Of a stretch of 64,000 nucleotides of DNA, positions 44,387 to 55,640 are shown piece after piece. The position numbers and the translations under genes are program-made. The notes beneath the pieces are model-generated. The model did no database searches. It saw nothing but the letters and a program-made list of their open reading frames with translations, and had not been told where the DNA came from. The first letter of the stretch is position 1, and every line of letters begins with the position of its first letter. This DNA comes from Siphonodentalium dalli (Eukaryota > Mollusca > Scaphopoda > Gadilida > Siphonodentaliidae), in contig CP136064.1 of the NCBI GenBank assembly GCA_032622095.1, positions 189,711,794 to 189,775,793 of the forward strand, written 5' to 3'.

Positions 44387-45502
44387 CTGGAATAAGAAGA
44401 ATTGAAATGTTACATCTCTATACCTAAACAAATATTAAAAGCCCATTTAATTTTTGAGTCTCCGATTATTGTTTTATAGTGCCTTCATTGATATACAGTT
44501 TTAGTAACAATCTATGACATAACATATGATTAAAATACTGTGACTAATTACCATTTGGAACATCTGTTTCTCAGAAGGTGCCCATAGAGTAATAGAAAAT
44601 AGCTGAAATCATAGAAACATTATCCCCCGTCTCACTCCCAGAATGCAACAGAATTCAAACTTAGATATAGAGTTATTCCTCTTTCATTGAAAATAATAGA
44701 CTTTGCACTGCTATCCAGATGAAACTTAAGCACAAAAAACATGTTGACACCTCAACAAAAATAACATGTTCAGTTATTTTACACCAGATGAGTTGATAAT
44801 AATTTTTTGTAGCTTCCACTTTCAAATAGTATATAATATTTTATATAATGTAATCTGGGGGTTCGGAAATTAAGTGGGCCTTTAAGCTGTTCATGATGGG
44901 ATCTGTGATGGTGCAGCATTAAAGACCCTGTGCCAGTGCATGCATTCTCTCATATATGCTATTCTCCCAGAGAGTCTCACACATATAAGAGAATACACAG
45001 GCTTACAAGATCAAGGTAAATATTATTAGGCCAATGTATTCTCTGATATATGCAAGGCTCCCTTAGCACAGGGTTTTTGCAGAATTTCAAGAACATCTAG
45101 TCATGAAAGGGTTAAAGACATATACTTCAACTGGGGAACTTCAATCAAAATGTAGGTCTCCCTAGTTGAGGCCAAAGCAGAATGAGGTTCCCAGAGGGTG
45201 AATTTGGTGACGCTTGCCAGCTGCATGGGATAGCATCACTAAATTCACCCTCTGGGGTTCTCATTCTGCAAATGACAGACACACTATTTGCTTGAAGCAT
45301 CCTGGACAGTTAGAAGTTGTGACTCACCAGATATCGGCCTTCCTTCCGTAACCTTTACCATTTATCACCTCAGGAGCCATCCAATGTGGCGTCCCCAGAA
45401 AGGATTTTGCAGCAGTTGAACTGCATATGGTTTGTAAACGTTTTGAGGAACCAAAGTCACCCAATTTCAAATTCCCAATGGAATCTCTCAAAACATTAGC
45501 AC
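44152..45502 (-). CDS. MAP3K2/MAP3K3 (MEKK2/3)-type kinase, two 3' exons
   Basis: Two minus-strand exons, 45328-45502 and 44152-44386, encode the end of a Ser/Thr kinase domain and the C-terminus (about 136 residues, TGA at 44152-44154). The first carries [20 protein letters not shown] (the DFG motif after the catalytic loop), [18 protein letters not shown] (APE motif) and GYGRKADIW. The second continues [20 protein letters not shown] and has the closing [17 protein letters not shown]2/3 proteins share the KRLQTIC and [20 protein letters not shown] signatures. These kinases phosphorylate MAP2Ks such as MEK5 in the ERK5, JNK and p38 cascades. A Trp codon is split by the 941-bp intron. The catalytic loop, N-lobe and PB1 domain must lie upstream to the right and were not found, so completeness is unknown. 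Confidence 0.92.
44435..44885. mobile_element. TTAA MITE (GGCCCACTTAATTTT ends), copy 2
   Basis: TTAAAAGCCCATTTAATTTTTGAG at the left is mirrored by AAATTAAGTGGGCCTTTAA at the right, inside TTAA. It is the sister of 21568-21994 and sits in the last kinase intron. Its right TTAA is also the left end of the next element. Confidence 0.8.
44882..45115. mobile_element. TTAA MITE of the 4.1 kb family
   Basis: TTAAGCTGTTCATGATGGGA and GATGGTGCAGCATTAA match TTAACCCTTTCATGACGGGA and GCTGATGCAGCATTAA at 4140. The right end TAGTCATGAAAGGGTTAA mirrors the left. The interior has GCATTCTCTCATATATGC-type palindromes. Confidence 0.72.
45125..45295. repeat. Partial copy of the 34.5 kb foldback MITE
   Basis: Contains AATGAGGTTCCCAGAGGGTG and CACCCTCTGGGGTTCTCATT in mirror order and ends CAAATGACAGACACACTATT. 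It lies just downstream (on the kinase strand) of the exon ending at 45328. Confidence 0.7.
45328..45502 (-). CDS. MEKK2/3-like activation-segment exon
   Basis: Acceptor TTTTTTCATCTAG on the minus strand; donor TG|GTGAGT. It is 175 nt: two bases, 57 codons and two bases. The DFG-to-APE activation segment and the start of subdomain IX are encoded. The activation loop has several Ser/Thr ([10 protein letters not shown]). Confidence 0.93.
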
Positions 45503-45595
45503 CTAGATGAAAAAATAAGAGAACTTTTTACAAGCCAAAACTTATGTAACTTATAGTCGGGAGTAGTGGATATGGGAGTGGTTATTTAACCTCTT

Positions 45596-45878
45596 GGCTG
45601 ATATACATCTGTACTCAGTATGGCTGTAAAATGTAACACTGTAAATTATACGTCCATACTGAGTATGGACCTACTTCAACACATTAGCAGTCAGCCATTA
45701 GAATGGCATGGATTAGTGCATCGGAACCATTGTATCTCAATGTTTTAAATGATGTTTTTACAACAGAGTCAGTTTTATGGTTTTCATCATATTCCTGTTA
45801 TATATTTCCACTGCGAAATTGTCATGTCGATGGCCCAGCACAAGATGTCATAATGTCGTTTAGCAGTGAAGAGGTTAA
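45596..45878. mobile_element. TTAA MITE (CCTCTTGGCTGATA ends), copy 2
   Basis: TTAACCTCTTGGCTGATATA at the left is mirrored by GTTTAGCAGTGAAGAGG and TTAA at the right. CTCAGTATGG / CCATACTGAG palindromes lie inside. It is related to 21999-22335 and lies in an intron of the kinase gene, upstream of the activation-segment exon. Confidence 0.78.
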
Positions 45879-46261
45879 GGAATAATATCCATCTCCTCAT
45901 GTGAATTCATTGTATTAGCACCTTTGGATCAAATCACAAACATAACAATTTTATTAGGAAGATATCACACCATATGTTAACTTGAGATTACAATCCATAC
46001 TACCCACATTATGTAATTTCATTACTCTTTCTACAGAAGTTTGGTAATTTAAGCCAAACTTTGAAAAAAAATTGTGATTATAGTGCATTGCATATTAACA
46101 CGTTCACTGCCACTACGAGTTAACTGGTAGTAAACGGTTCCATGGGGACTGCTACTACGAGTTAACCCGTAGTAATGTTCATACCACATAAATAATAACA
46201 CAAACGGCAAGCAATGTTGCTGTGTGCGCCAATGCATGCCCAACGATCCCATTGATCGATT
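45879..46261. other. Kinase intron; short repeat of CTACGAGTTAAC
   Basis: At 46100-46175 the phrase GCCACTACGAGTTAAC / GCTACTACGAGTTAACCCGT occurs twice with TAGTAA words. It is possibly a decayed TTAA element. No further kinase exon was found. Confidence 0.4.
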
Positions 46262-46274
46262 AAATATGTATAAC

Positions 46275-49035
46275 TTGCAGGGTTACCCGGCGTTGCCCAG
46301 GTTAAAGTGATGTGAAATCCTCTGCATGCTGTGTATATTTGTTGGGAATAGTGAACACTCTTGCTCAAAGTGTTACACGTATTCTCATAAATTGTACATT
46401 CAAATAGTGACACACCTTGTCGATTGTCATATTTATTTACAACTGCGTACACTTCAGACATTATAATATGATACATGAACATCATAAACACATTAGTTTG
46501 CAAAAATAAAAGACGACAATTGGGTTTTACATATAGAGATGTATCAATCAATCTAATGGGTTGGACTAAGATCTTGAGGACACTTGGCTATCATATATCC
46601 ATGAAGATACAGATGTTTTAAAGAAATTTCCAGGTGCTCCTCTGTTCATGGTGCTATGTATTGGCTAAATATTCTCAGTTTAAAAGAAATGTTGCTGCGC
46701 ATGTATATCATCTACCTGTGCAAGACACAGAGCGAGATTTTGAGTTGTGTATGTCAGTCGATGAGTCTGTTCTAAAAATTCCGCTGTATCGTGCAGATTG
46801 ACCCTTGTCAGATGTCAGTATTGGAGGATCCGAAAAGTCGTGTGCTAATGACTGCATTTTCTTTTATATCAGAAGACAATATATTTGACTGCACACTGTG
46901 ACCACTATTTTTGAACAGCCCTTTGATACATTTCCATATCTCTTGACAAATTGTAACTTTTTTGTGGAAACTGTATTGAATGGAACCGACTCAATTGTGT
47001 TATAATCTATATGCAATCCTCTGACGGTTCGAGAACTCTCAGTTGCAAGAATATGTGTATCTCTTCTTCTATGTATCTCTTTATGCTAGCTCATTATGTG
47101 AATGCCCTGATTGCCATACATATGACAGTTGAGAAGATATAATTGTTTAAGTAACTTAATTGGGTCACCATTTGTCGAGATTGTGACAATTGAATGCCAA
47201 AAACTCCTTAAAATGATATGGAGATGGCCTGGGTGGCTATATATAAGTGGATATCGGCGAATAGCAATCTTATCAATGATAGTGCATATCCTATCGCCAC
47301 CTGTAACCCAGACGACACCAAATGTGATTTAATTCAGCGTATCATTAGATAACGTGTATGAATTTGGTGGAAATTAGTGCTAAATATATTTGTATCAGCT
47401 TTGGTGCAACTGTCATCCTCATGCATGACTTTAACTGCGCCACTTTTGACATATTTAAACCACGTCCATTAGACTCATGGATGCATTATATACTGGAGAT
47501 GATTATATATATAGGTTTGGTGGTAATCAGCAACTAAACAAATTCTTAGAATAGTTTTGACCCCCCCCCCCCACATCTCTCACCCAAACGGCAGCAATTT
47601 GGCGTTTTAAATCACACGATTATATTCCTCGTATCATAGAGAAGAATAATATATCAATTTGGTGGAAATCTGCGCTAAAAATAGTTTATTAAATCAATTG
47701 TTGATGCCTCCCTGCAATGCTGACTCGAACAGCGCCATATCGCGGAGGTGGTTATGTATGCGTTTGTTTTAAATCGGCGACAAAACTATTTCAGCATATT
47801 TTTTAAATTTTGCCGACCTCCCCCTTTTCTTCCCCTGACACCAACAGCATCACTTTAGAAAATTTAACCCGCATCATTATCTTCTCGTAAAAAGTTACCC
47901 CTCTTAGAACGCCTTGGTGCCATCTTGAATGCACACCGTGAAGTTATATACAGAACGCATGTAGACAGACAGAAAGACAGACAACACGATTTGATTTCTC
48001 ATATCATTTGAGAAGAACGTGTCTGAATTTGATGTTAATTGGTACTAACAATATTTTTTATCAGTTTTGGTGACCCTCCCTTCCCTATTTTGGACTCAAG
48101 CAGTGCCACTTTTGTCACGTTAAACCACACACTTAGACTCATTAGAGATTAGAGATGCATATACACCACTTACTCAAATGACCCCACTTGTGACATTATT
48201 CAACCACACAATTACACTTATGATATCATGGAGATGATTATTTATAAGTTTTGTGCTAATCGGCGACTAAATAAATTTTTATCAAATTTGGTGATCAACC
48301 CCTCCCCTCCCCATCTCTCACCCAAACAGCACCAATATGGCGTCTTTAAATCACACGATTAGAGTCCCCGTATCACGGATAAGAACGTGTATCGATTTGG
48401 TGGAAACTGGCACTAAAAATATTGTGTATCAATTTTGGTGACCCTCTCCCTTTCAGTGCACCCATTGACTCGAATGAGGCCACATTTGACAGATTTAAGC
48501 CACACCATTAGACTCCTCATACCATGGGGATGGTTTTGTATAAGTGTGGTGGCAATCGGCGACTAAACCCATTCTTATCAAATTTAGTGCCCAATCTCTC
48601 ATCCAAACGACAACAATTTGGCATTGTCAAATTGCACAATTAGATTCCTTGTATCATGAAGAAGAATATATATCAATTTGGTGGAAATCAGCGCTAAAAT
48701 TAGTTTGATAAATTTTGGAGCCCCCCCCCTCTCTCCTTCCGTGCATCCCTGACTCGAACGACGCCACTTTTGCCATATTTAAACCACACCATTAGATTCT
48801 TCATATCATGGGGATGATTATATGTAAGTTTCGTGTAATCAGCGACAAAACAATTCTGCCCCTCCCCATTTTCTGCCCCTGACAACAACGGCGTCACTTT
48901 AGAAAATTCTAACCCCCACCATTATCTTTCTCGAAAAAGTTACCCCTAGTATCCCCCTTTGGTATCATCTAGATGGTCCCCTGTGAATTTCTATAGAACA
49001 CAGACAGACAGAAAGACAGACATTCGCAAATATAG
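46275..49035. repeat. Long element of degenerate ~350-400-bp tandem units
   Basis: Starts at GCAGGGTTACCCGGCGTTGC and CCAGG. From about 47340 the order recurs with variation: AATTTGGTGGAAAT, CAGCGCTAAAA, TTTTGGTGACCC..CCC, ACTCGAACGACGCCAC, TTTGACATATTTAAACCACA, CATTAGACTC, ATGGGGATGATTAT, ATCGGCGACTAAA, CTCTCACCCAAACGGCA and AATCACACGATTAGA. There are about four rounds. It closes with ACAGACAGACAGAAAGACAG; a second such tail lies at 47960-47990, so two elements may be joined. Non-coding. Confidence 0.7.
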
Positions 49036-49202
49036 ATATAGATTACGATGGCTTGAGATACGATTTCCACAGCCCGAACAAGGGGTGGAGTCCAGATAGA
49101 AATCTTGGTAGGATACTCCAATTCACCAGCACCTCTTCTGTACGTCCCTGAACCATGATATACATGTGCAACTAGACCATTGCAGGACACATTATGTATA
49201 TA

Positions 49203-51686
49203 ATGAAAGTGTCAATGACACTGTAGCTCAACTTGGAAAGGGAATAATTTAATGTATTACAGTCAATGGAGCGATTAGGAATGTGGAAAGTTGAATGTCT
49301 AATACTAGTTTATAGACATGAAGAGAAAAGTAAAATCCAAGATGGCTGCTGGCGGCCATGTTTTCGGCCGAATGACCCCAAAATGATTGTATCCCATCTA
49401 CATGTCATCGTTAACATCCATGACAAATTTTATGACGATCAGACTAAAGGTACGACCTGTAGCCTATGCTAAAGAATTTAGTCATACAAAGAGTAAAATC
49501 CAAGATGGCTGCTGGCGGCCATGTTTTTTGGCCGAATGACACCGAAATGACTCGTTCCCATCTACATGTCATTATTAACATCTATGACAAATTTTATGAC
49601 GATCAGACAAACAGTACGCCCTGTAGCCCGTGCTAATGGATTGAATTTTGAAATCCAAGATGGCCACTGGCGGCCATGTTTTTTGTCCGAATGACCCCAA
49701 AATGACTCGTTCCCATTTACATTCCAATTTTAACAGCCATGACAAATTTTATGATGATCAGACTAAATGTACGACCTGTAGCCCGTGCTAAAGGATTTAG
49801 TCATACAAAGAGTAAAATCAAAGATGGCTGCTGGCGGCCATGTTTTTCTGCCGAATGACCCCAAAATTACTCGTTCCCATTTACATTCCAATTTCAACAG
49901 CCATGACAAATTTTATGATGATTAGACTAAAGGTACGACCTGTAGCCCGTGCTAAAGGATTTAGTCATACAAAGAGTAAAATCAAAGATGGCTGCTGGCG
50001 GCCATGTTTTTCTGCCGAATGACCCCAAAATGACTCGTTCCCATCTACATGTCATTATTAACATTCACGACAAATTTTATGATGATCAGACTAAAGGTAC
50101 AACCTGTAGCCCGTGCTAAAGGATTTAGTCATACAAAGAGTAAAATCCAAGATGGCTGCTGGCGACCATGTTTTTTGGCCGAATGACCCCAAAATTACTC
50201 GTTCCCATCTACATGTCATTGTTAACATCCATGACAAATTTTATGATGATCAGACGAACAGTACGACCTGTGGCCCGTGCTAATGGATTAAATTTTTAAA
50301 TCCAAGATGGCCACTGGCGGCCATGTTTATTGGCCGAATGACCCCAAAATGACTCGTTCCCATCTACATGTCATTATTAACATTCACGACAAATTTTATG
50401 ATGATCAGACTAAAGGTACGGCCTGTAGCCCGTGCTAAAGGATTTAGTCATACAAAGAGAAAAATCCAAGATGGCTGCTGGCGGCCATGTTTTTTGGCCG
50501 ATTGACCCCAAAATGACTCGTTCCCATCTACATGTCATTATTAACATTCTTGACAAATTTTATGATGATCAGACTAAAAGTAGGACCTGTAGCCCGTGCT
50601 AAAGGATTTAGTCATACAAAGAGTAAAATCCAAGATGGCTGCTGGCGGCCATGTTTTTTGGCCGAATGACCCCAAAATTACTCGTTCCCATCTACATGTC
50701 AATATTAACATCCATGACAAATTTGATGATGATCAGACTAAAGGTACGACATGTAGCCCGTGCTAAAGAATTTAGTCATACAAAGAGTAAAATCCAAGAA
50801 GGCTGCTGGCCGCCATTTTTTTTGGCCGAATGACCCCAAAATTACTCGTTCCCATCTACATGGCAATATTAACACCCATGACAAATTTCATGATGATCAG
50901 ACTAAAGGTACGACCTGTGGCCCGTGCTAATGGATTGAATTTTGAAATCCAAGATGGCCGCTGGCGGCCATGTTTTTTGTCCGAATGACCCCAAAATGAC
51001 TCGTTCCCATCTACATTCCAATTTCAACAGCCATGACAAATTTTATGATGATCGGACTAAAGGTACGACCTGTAGCCCGTGCTAAAGGATTTAGTCATAC
51101 AAAGAGTGAAATCAAAGATGCCTGCTGGCGGCCATGTTTTTTGGCCGAATGACCCCAAAATGACTCGTTCCCATCTACATGTCATTATTAACATTCTTGA
51201 CAAATTTTATGATGATACGACTAAAAGTACGACCTGTAGCCCGTGCTAAAGAATTTAGTCATACAAAGAGTAAAATCCAAGATGGCTGCTGGCGGCCATG
51301 ATTTTGGGCCGAATGACCCCAAAATTACTCGTTCCCATCTACATGTCAATATTAACATCCATGACAAATTTCATGACGATCAGACAAACAGTACGCCCTG
51401 TAGCCCGTGCTAATGGATTGAATTTTGAAATGCAAGATGGCCACTGGCGGCCAAGTTTTTTTACCGAATGACCCCAAAATTAATCATTCTGGTCTAAATG
51501 TTGATGTCAACAGCTATGACAAATTTCATAATGATCCGACCAAAGGTACGACCTGTAGACTGCATTGTTGACGCCTTACGTACACACGTACACACGTACA
51601 CACGTACACACGCACACACGTACACACGGACGACGGACGACAAAGCCATGGCAATAGCTCAAACTTTACAAAGTAAAGTTGAGCTA
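49203..51686 (+). mobile_element. Tandem-core element (pearl/HINE-like), long copy
   Basis: Same start as 41749 (AATGAAAGTGTCAATGACAC, TGTAGCTCAACTT) and same end (CCATGGCAATAGCTCAAACT, hairpin with GTAAAGTTGAGCT). The core has about 14 units of 157-165 bp. Most contain AATCCAAGATGGCTGCTGGC and GGCCATGTTTTTTGGCCGAA. Units near 49660, 50300, 50946 and 51429 are a second type with GATTGAATTTTGAAATCC and GGCCACTGG (GGCCGCTGG near 50946). A (ACACACGT)n microsatellite is at about 51580-51630. No protein gene is supported. Confidence 0.8.
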
Positions 51687-51835
51687 ATAAAGGAGAGACC
51701 CCACTTAAGAACTTTTGTCAGAAATGCCACCAAGTTGTTTACAACATACCCTTATTATAGCGCTCGCTGATTCTCGCCTCTCAATATTTTATTCGGTGTT
51801 GAATGGAGTAATTCGAAGCTTGTGAACTCTTCACA

Positions 51836-52030
51836 GAAAATCAACATGGCTTTCGAGCCAAAAGATTCTGGGTTTCGCAACTACTGGAAGTACAAGAAGA
51901 CCAGACAACATACATCGCCGAAGGTAAAAGCATCGATGTAATATACCTCTACTTCCGTAATGCGTTCGATCGAGTTCCCTATATAATGTACACGCTAACA
52001 CGTTTCGGGGAAACGTCCATCGATGGCTAA
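51836..52030 (+). pseudogene. Reverse-transcriptase fragment of a non-LTR retrotransposon
   Basis: The frame starting ENQHGFRAKRFWVSQLLEVQ continues EGKSIDVIYLYFRNAFDRVP and stops at TAA (52028). QHGFR, QLLE, KSIDVIYLDF and AFDxVPH are typical of CR1/jockey-type LINE reverse transcriptases. The first catalytic Asp region is altered (LYF for LDF), and upstream and downstream domains are lost, so this is a decayed, truncated copy. Confidence 0.8.
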
Positions 52031-53160
52031 ATAACTTCCTCATCGCATATTTGAATCCCAGTCGACACTCTTTTCCTATATTTAACAACAATTACTTTGA
52101 AATTGACTATATATATTTATCCTGTGCTAACGAGACCGGGACACATTAACCAGATTATCGATGTGGCGACAGGCACTGAAAATCTCGTTGACTAATATTT
52201 TACTGATCAATTACTCAACCGTAGTGTTTAAAAGTGTCTAGATTGTTTTGGTGTCCATGCTGTTAGATCCTCCGCTTACAAATGTTTACTCTTTAATTAG
52301 GTTTATGAAGTTTTGACATATCTATCGGCAATCTCCTATATCACTCATCTCAATGTTGCATTTATAGATCCAAAAATAATGAGACGTAGATTAAACATCT
52401 CGAAACGACAACTTTTATAGATGCACAGTGTTTTTAATTGAGTTATTGTTCCTAGAACTTTTAATCAACGTGTTGATTAAATCCGAAACAGGTAGGCTAT
52501 CCTTATTTGTCATTGTTGTGTACCAGCTCGTGTCAGTCAACCGCTGAATACAAACCGCTCAACAAATTATCACTCAACGTGTTGAGCAGTCTGGAGTAAA
52601 CTACATCCCCACATATAAAAAATAGTGTCATTATGAATCTGAGTGTATGTTTACTCAGACTGCGTGTTGAGTAGACATTTTAGTCAACACGATTTTCACT
52701 GCCGTGGGGGTGCATGGGATGTCTCATCCACCCAATTTTTTGTCAACATTTTCGATAATTGGATATTTTATACCTCACGCAATATTAGCTGGAAATCTCA
52801 CACCAACAATAAGTTTAAATTGCTATCGTATATAATTTGATTTTCCAACAATTTAGCAATGGGGAATTTGCATATTTTACTACTTTTGTTTAAAAAATTG
52901 GACTGATATGGCCATCAGTTGGACATTTTCCAACCTTTGTGAGGGGGGTCAGGTTGGAAATTTCCAACACTTGGAAAGCTTGAGGCCAGTCTAGATATTA
53001 TAGAGTTTTGCAATTTTCGTGGTCAGATTTCAAAATTTTCTCACGTCGGGCCGAACCATGGTCGGTTTGGTGTGTCCTGGTCTCGCCCATTGTCAAAAAC
53101 TGTTAATAAGTTTAAGAAAAACAAATTGGGGGTGAATTTTCCTGGAGTTAGACCACTAGA
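52031..53160. other. No gene recognised
   Basis: Short repeats of CAACGTGTTGA / GTTGAGTAG words occur at 52468, 52576 and 52660. Nothing else was recognised. Confidence 0.35.
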
Positions 53161-53172
53161 TGTTAGAATGTC

Positions 53173-53246
53173 AGCTAACTGGGACCTTGTGCCAACTTGG
53201 ACCTTGGCTAACTGGGACTTGAGGTTAGCCAAGGTCCCAGTTAGCT
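53173..53246. repeat. Palindrome AGCTAACTGGGACCTTG
   Basis: A 17-bp word at 53173 is mirrored at about 53230-53246 (CAAGGTCCCAGTTAGCT). TTGGACCTTGGCTAACTGGG lies between, so the motif occurs three times in two orientations. Confidence 0.7.
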
Positions 53247-53546
53247 GGATACCAGATGTTAGTATTTTGCAATATTTAGGTTCAGGTATCTTAATATTTT
53301 CTCACACAATACGCCAATATTTTCTCACAGAAAAATCCCCCGTCAAAGCCTATATACTAATAGTAATTAATTCAGAACAGATCGATGGCCTGTCATGTGC
53401 TACCGTTGGGAACAACCAAAGCCCAAGGGGGTTGTGCAAATGGAATGAAGCAAACTTGTGAGTTTGGTTTGGTTCAAGTGGTGGGGTGGTGCAGTTGAAA
53501 ATTCCAAGGTGCCAGTATGCACCCACAACCGAGACACTAGCCACGT

Positions 53547-54025
53547 CCCAGGTACTCAACCCGTAAAGAGGGTCCCCATCTCAACAGATTCCAACAACAA
53601 CAATCCGATCATAGGGTCCTATATTACTATTTCTTTGGCTTTGGGGGTAAAAAATATTTGATTCGAGTCGAGGAACCCATCAAACAAAGCTCAGAGTTAT
53701 TAGATATTGATTTTTCAAATTTGTTATGTTCTCGAGATGAGTACTAATAACTGCCGTAATCTGCTCTGGATGTGTACTCCAAATCTATTCAAACAGACAA
53801 GGATGAATAACTCTAAAATCAAGTGGTAATTTTAACGCAATTTTGACTGAGTTCTGGGCCAGATAGTATTCCCGATAATGAAAAATAATAGATTTCTAAA
53901 ATCGATATCTAACAAATCTGAGCTTTGATGGGTGACTTCCTCGACTCGAATCAAATATTTTTGACCCCCGAAGCCATTGAAATAGTAATTGAGAGGAGTT
54001 TTATCGGGTTGAGTACCTTTAACGA
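53547..54025. repeat. ~480-bp foldback repeat
   Basis: The left arm (GTACTCAACCCG, TTACTATTTCTTTGGCTTTG, GGGGTAAAAAATATTTGATT, CGAGTCGAGGAA) is mirrored in 53885-54025. The spacer is about 160 bp. Open frames across it are a by-product. It is probably a MITE. Confidence 0.75.
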
Positions 54026-54515
54026 CTTCAGTAAAGACACCTTCAAGAAAAAATATAGTTCCATTTTAATGTGTTTTTTCATGTTGACAAAAATTGTTCA
54101 GCAACCCTTATCACCCATGTCTATCTCACAGTCAATACTAAAAAACTCAACACAAATCAACAACCCTTGAGGGGGGGCCTACATGGTACCACATGTGACA
54201 TGCTTGAGTTGAGAGTTACACATAAAGGCCCCATGTAACGTGAAATTATTTGTGGTTGCCTGTTAAAAGTCCCCACGCTTTTCCAATTATGCTTAACAAG
54301 GGAGGCAAAATAACGTCGACCTGTTTTAAAAGCTTGAGATGCCATACGTGTTTATGTTCATATATATTCACATGCACAAAAGTGCAAAAGCACTACAATC
54401 TGCATTTGATCTCACACAAACATGACAGTGAAAACGTGCAATATGTATTTGAGTTTTGTGGTCCAGCTGTTGAAAATGTTGACAAAAGTTGGGAGTGTGA
54501 CCCGAAAACCCCATG
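54026..54515. other. No gene recognised
   Basis: A short inverted pair, GGGGCCTACATGGTACCACA and CCCCATGTAACGTGAA, lies at about 54173-54240. Nothing else was seen. Confidence 0.35.
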
Positions 54516-54529
54516 CACTGCCTGTTCTA

Positions 54530-54850
54530 TAGGACACTCGGACTATCGAACACTCGGAATATTGAACCCTCGGATTATTGAACCCTCGGACTATTATCTG
54601 TTACCTATCTGGAGATTCTGCCTTCAAGGGCACATGCACCGACGGTCTGTCGTGGTTATTTGTACAGTTGAATGACATTCATAAAACCATCACCATTGTG
54701 CATGTATGTACAGTTAAGATTGGCAGCATGTCGGTATACATGTGTATCAGTTCTAAAAAAACTTCTGAATAAAATATATCAGTTTCAATCTGGGTTTGAA
54801 CCCTGCATGAGGCTCAACCCTCGGACGATTGAACCCTCTGACTAACGCAC
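54530..54850 (+). repeat. ACTCGGACTATTGAACCCTC word repeat
   Basis: Five degenerate words at 54535-54600 (GGACACTCGGACTATCGAAC, ACTCGGAATATTGAACCCTC, GGATTATTGAACCCTC, GGACTATT) are followed by about 190 bp. Three more follow at 54798-54845 (TTTGAACCCTGC, CTCAACCCTCGGACGATTGA, ACCCTCTGACTAACG). This is the same layout as other word-repeat elements in the window: a cluster, a body, then a cluster. Confidence 0.65.
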
Positions 54851-55465
54851 TGTCCCCGAGTTTCTTCCCCAACACTGAAATGATTCAATAATATTCGAGA
54901 TACAATGTTTGAGTTGAGATTCATGTAGTTAAAACCTAAGGCTTTTTAAAAAAGTAAAAAAAATAGGGTTAAAATTTAAAGACAGTCATTTTTGAGTTGC
55001 ACATGAACCTCATCACAGTTGGCTACTTCATTTTGTTGACCTTTGACCTGTCTACGGGATGAGTGTTTGATAAATTCATTCTCAATTTATCGTTATTGAG
55101 AGCTTCTGGGCACGCACGATATAAACAGAACAAACATTAGAAAGCCGTATGTATTTATAAAATATGGTAAAAGTATTCACTATTTGTTATTTACCGATAA
55201 TTATGCTTGAGTATAAGACGAACTTGCCAATTTTCGATGTAAACAGTGCCCTGTCAGTGTCACTAGTGTCAGTGTCACACTTGGAAGTTAGATCATGTCA
55301 TGAATCTCTAGACTCTACTCTGGCTCACGCCCGTAGAGATCATATTCCACCAGTACAAAACCTTTATGCTTGAGATGCATGTAGGTGCATCATTATTAAC
55401 ACTCCCTTCCGGTTTAGCATAGACCCAGTTGAGTCACATACATGATATACACATGTATGAGACTC
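54851..55465. other. No gene recognised
   Basis: Contains the tandem word GTCAGTGTCACTAGTGTCAG near 55254-55280. No exon could be supported upstream of the candidate terminal exon at 55519. Confidence 0.35.
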
Positions 55466-55518
55466 AGATTGGGTCAGTAGTGGCCAAATCTGATACTCAT
55501 ACCTTTTCTAATTACAGG

Positions 55519-55640
55519 CGACAAAGGACTCCTGGTCGCAGATTCTGCTTGGTTCTCTTATTATGGTGACAATAAAGACAAGATTCCACCAAAAGTTCCG
55601 AAATCCGCGCCTTCATGAGCTAAAATAAAGACTTTTGTCA
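55519..55640 (+). pseudogene. Candidate 3'-terminal exon, left copy
   Basis: CTTTTCTAATTACAG is a good acceptor before 55519. In one frame the exon reads ATKDSWSQILLGSLIMVTIK, TRFHQKFRNPRLHELK, stop: a short membrane-like segment with a basic tail. In another it reads DKGLLVADSAWFSYYGDNKD then KIPPKVPKSAPS, stop. An AATAAA overlaps the end (about 55625), with GT-rich sequence 25 bases on, so it resembles a transcript end. No upstream exon was found and the family is unknown; it could be a duplicated fragment. Confidence 0.35.

Noticed and set aside
49203-51686. CRISPR-like array of regularly spaced repeats
   Set aside because: Units of ~160 bp are similar along their whole length with no unique spacers, and the setting is an intron-bearing eukaryotic genome.
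53925-54170. 81-codon frame starting MMGDFLDSNQ
   Set aside because: It begins in the arm of a foldback repeat, and the mirrored arm destroys the frame.
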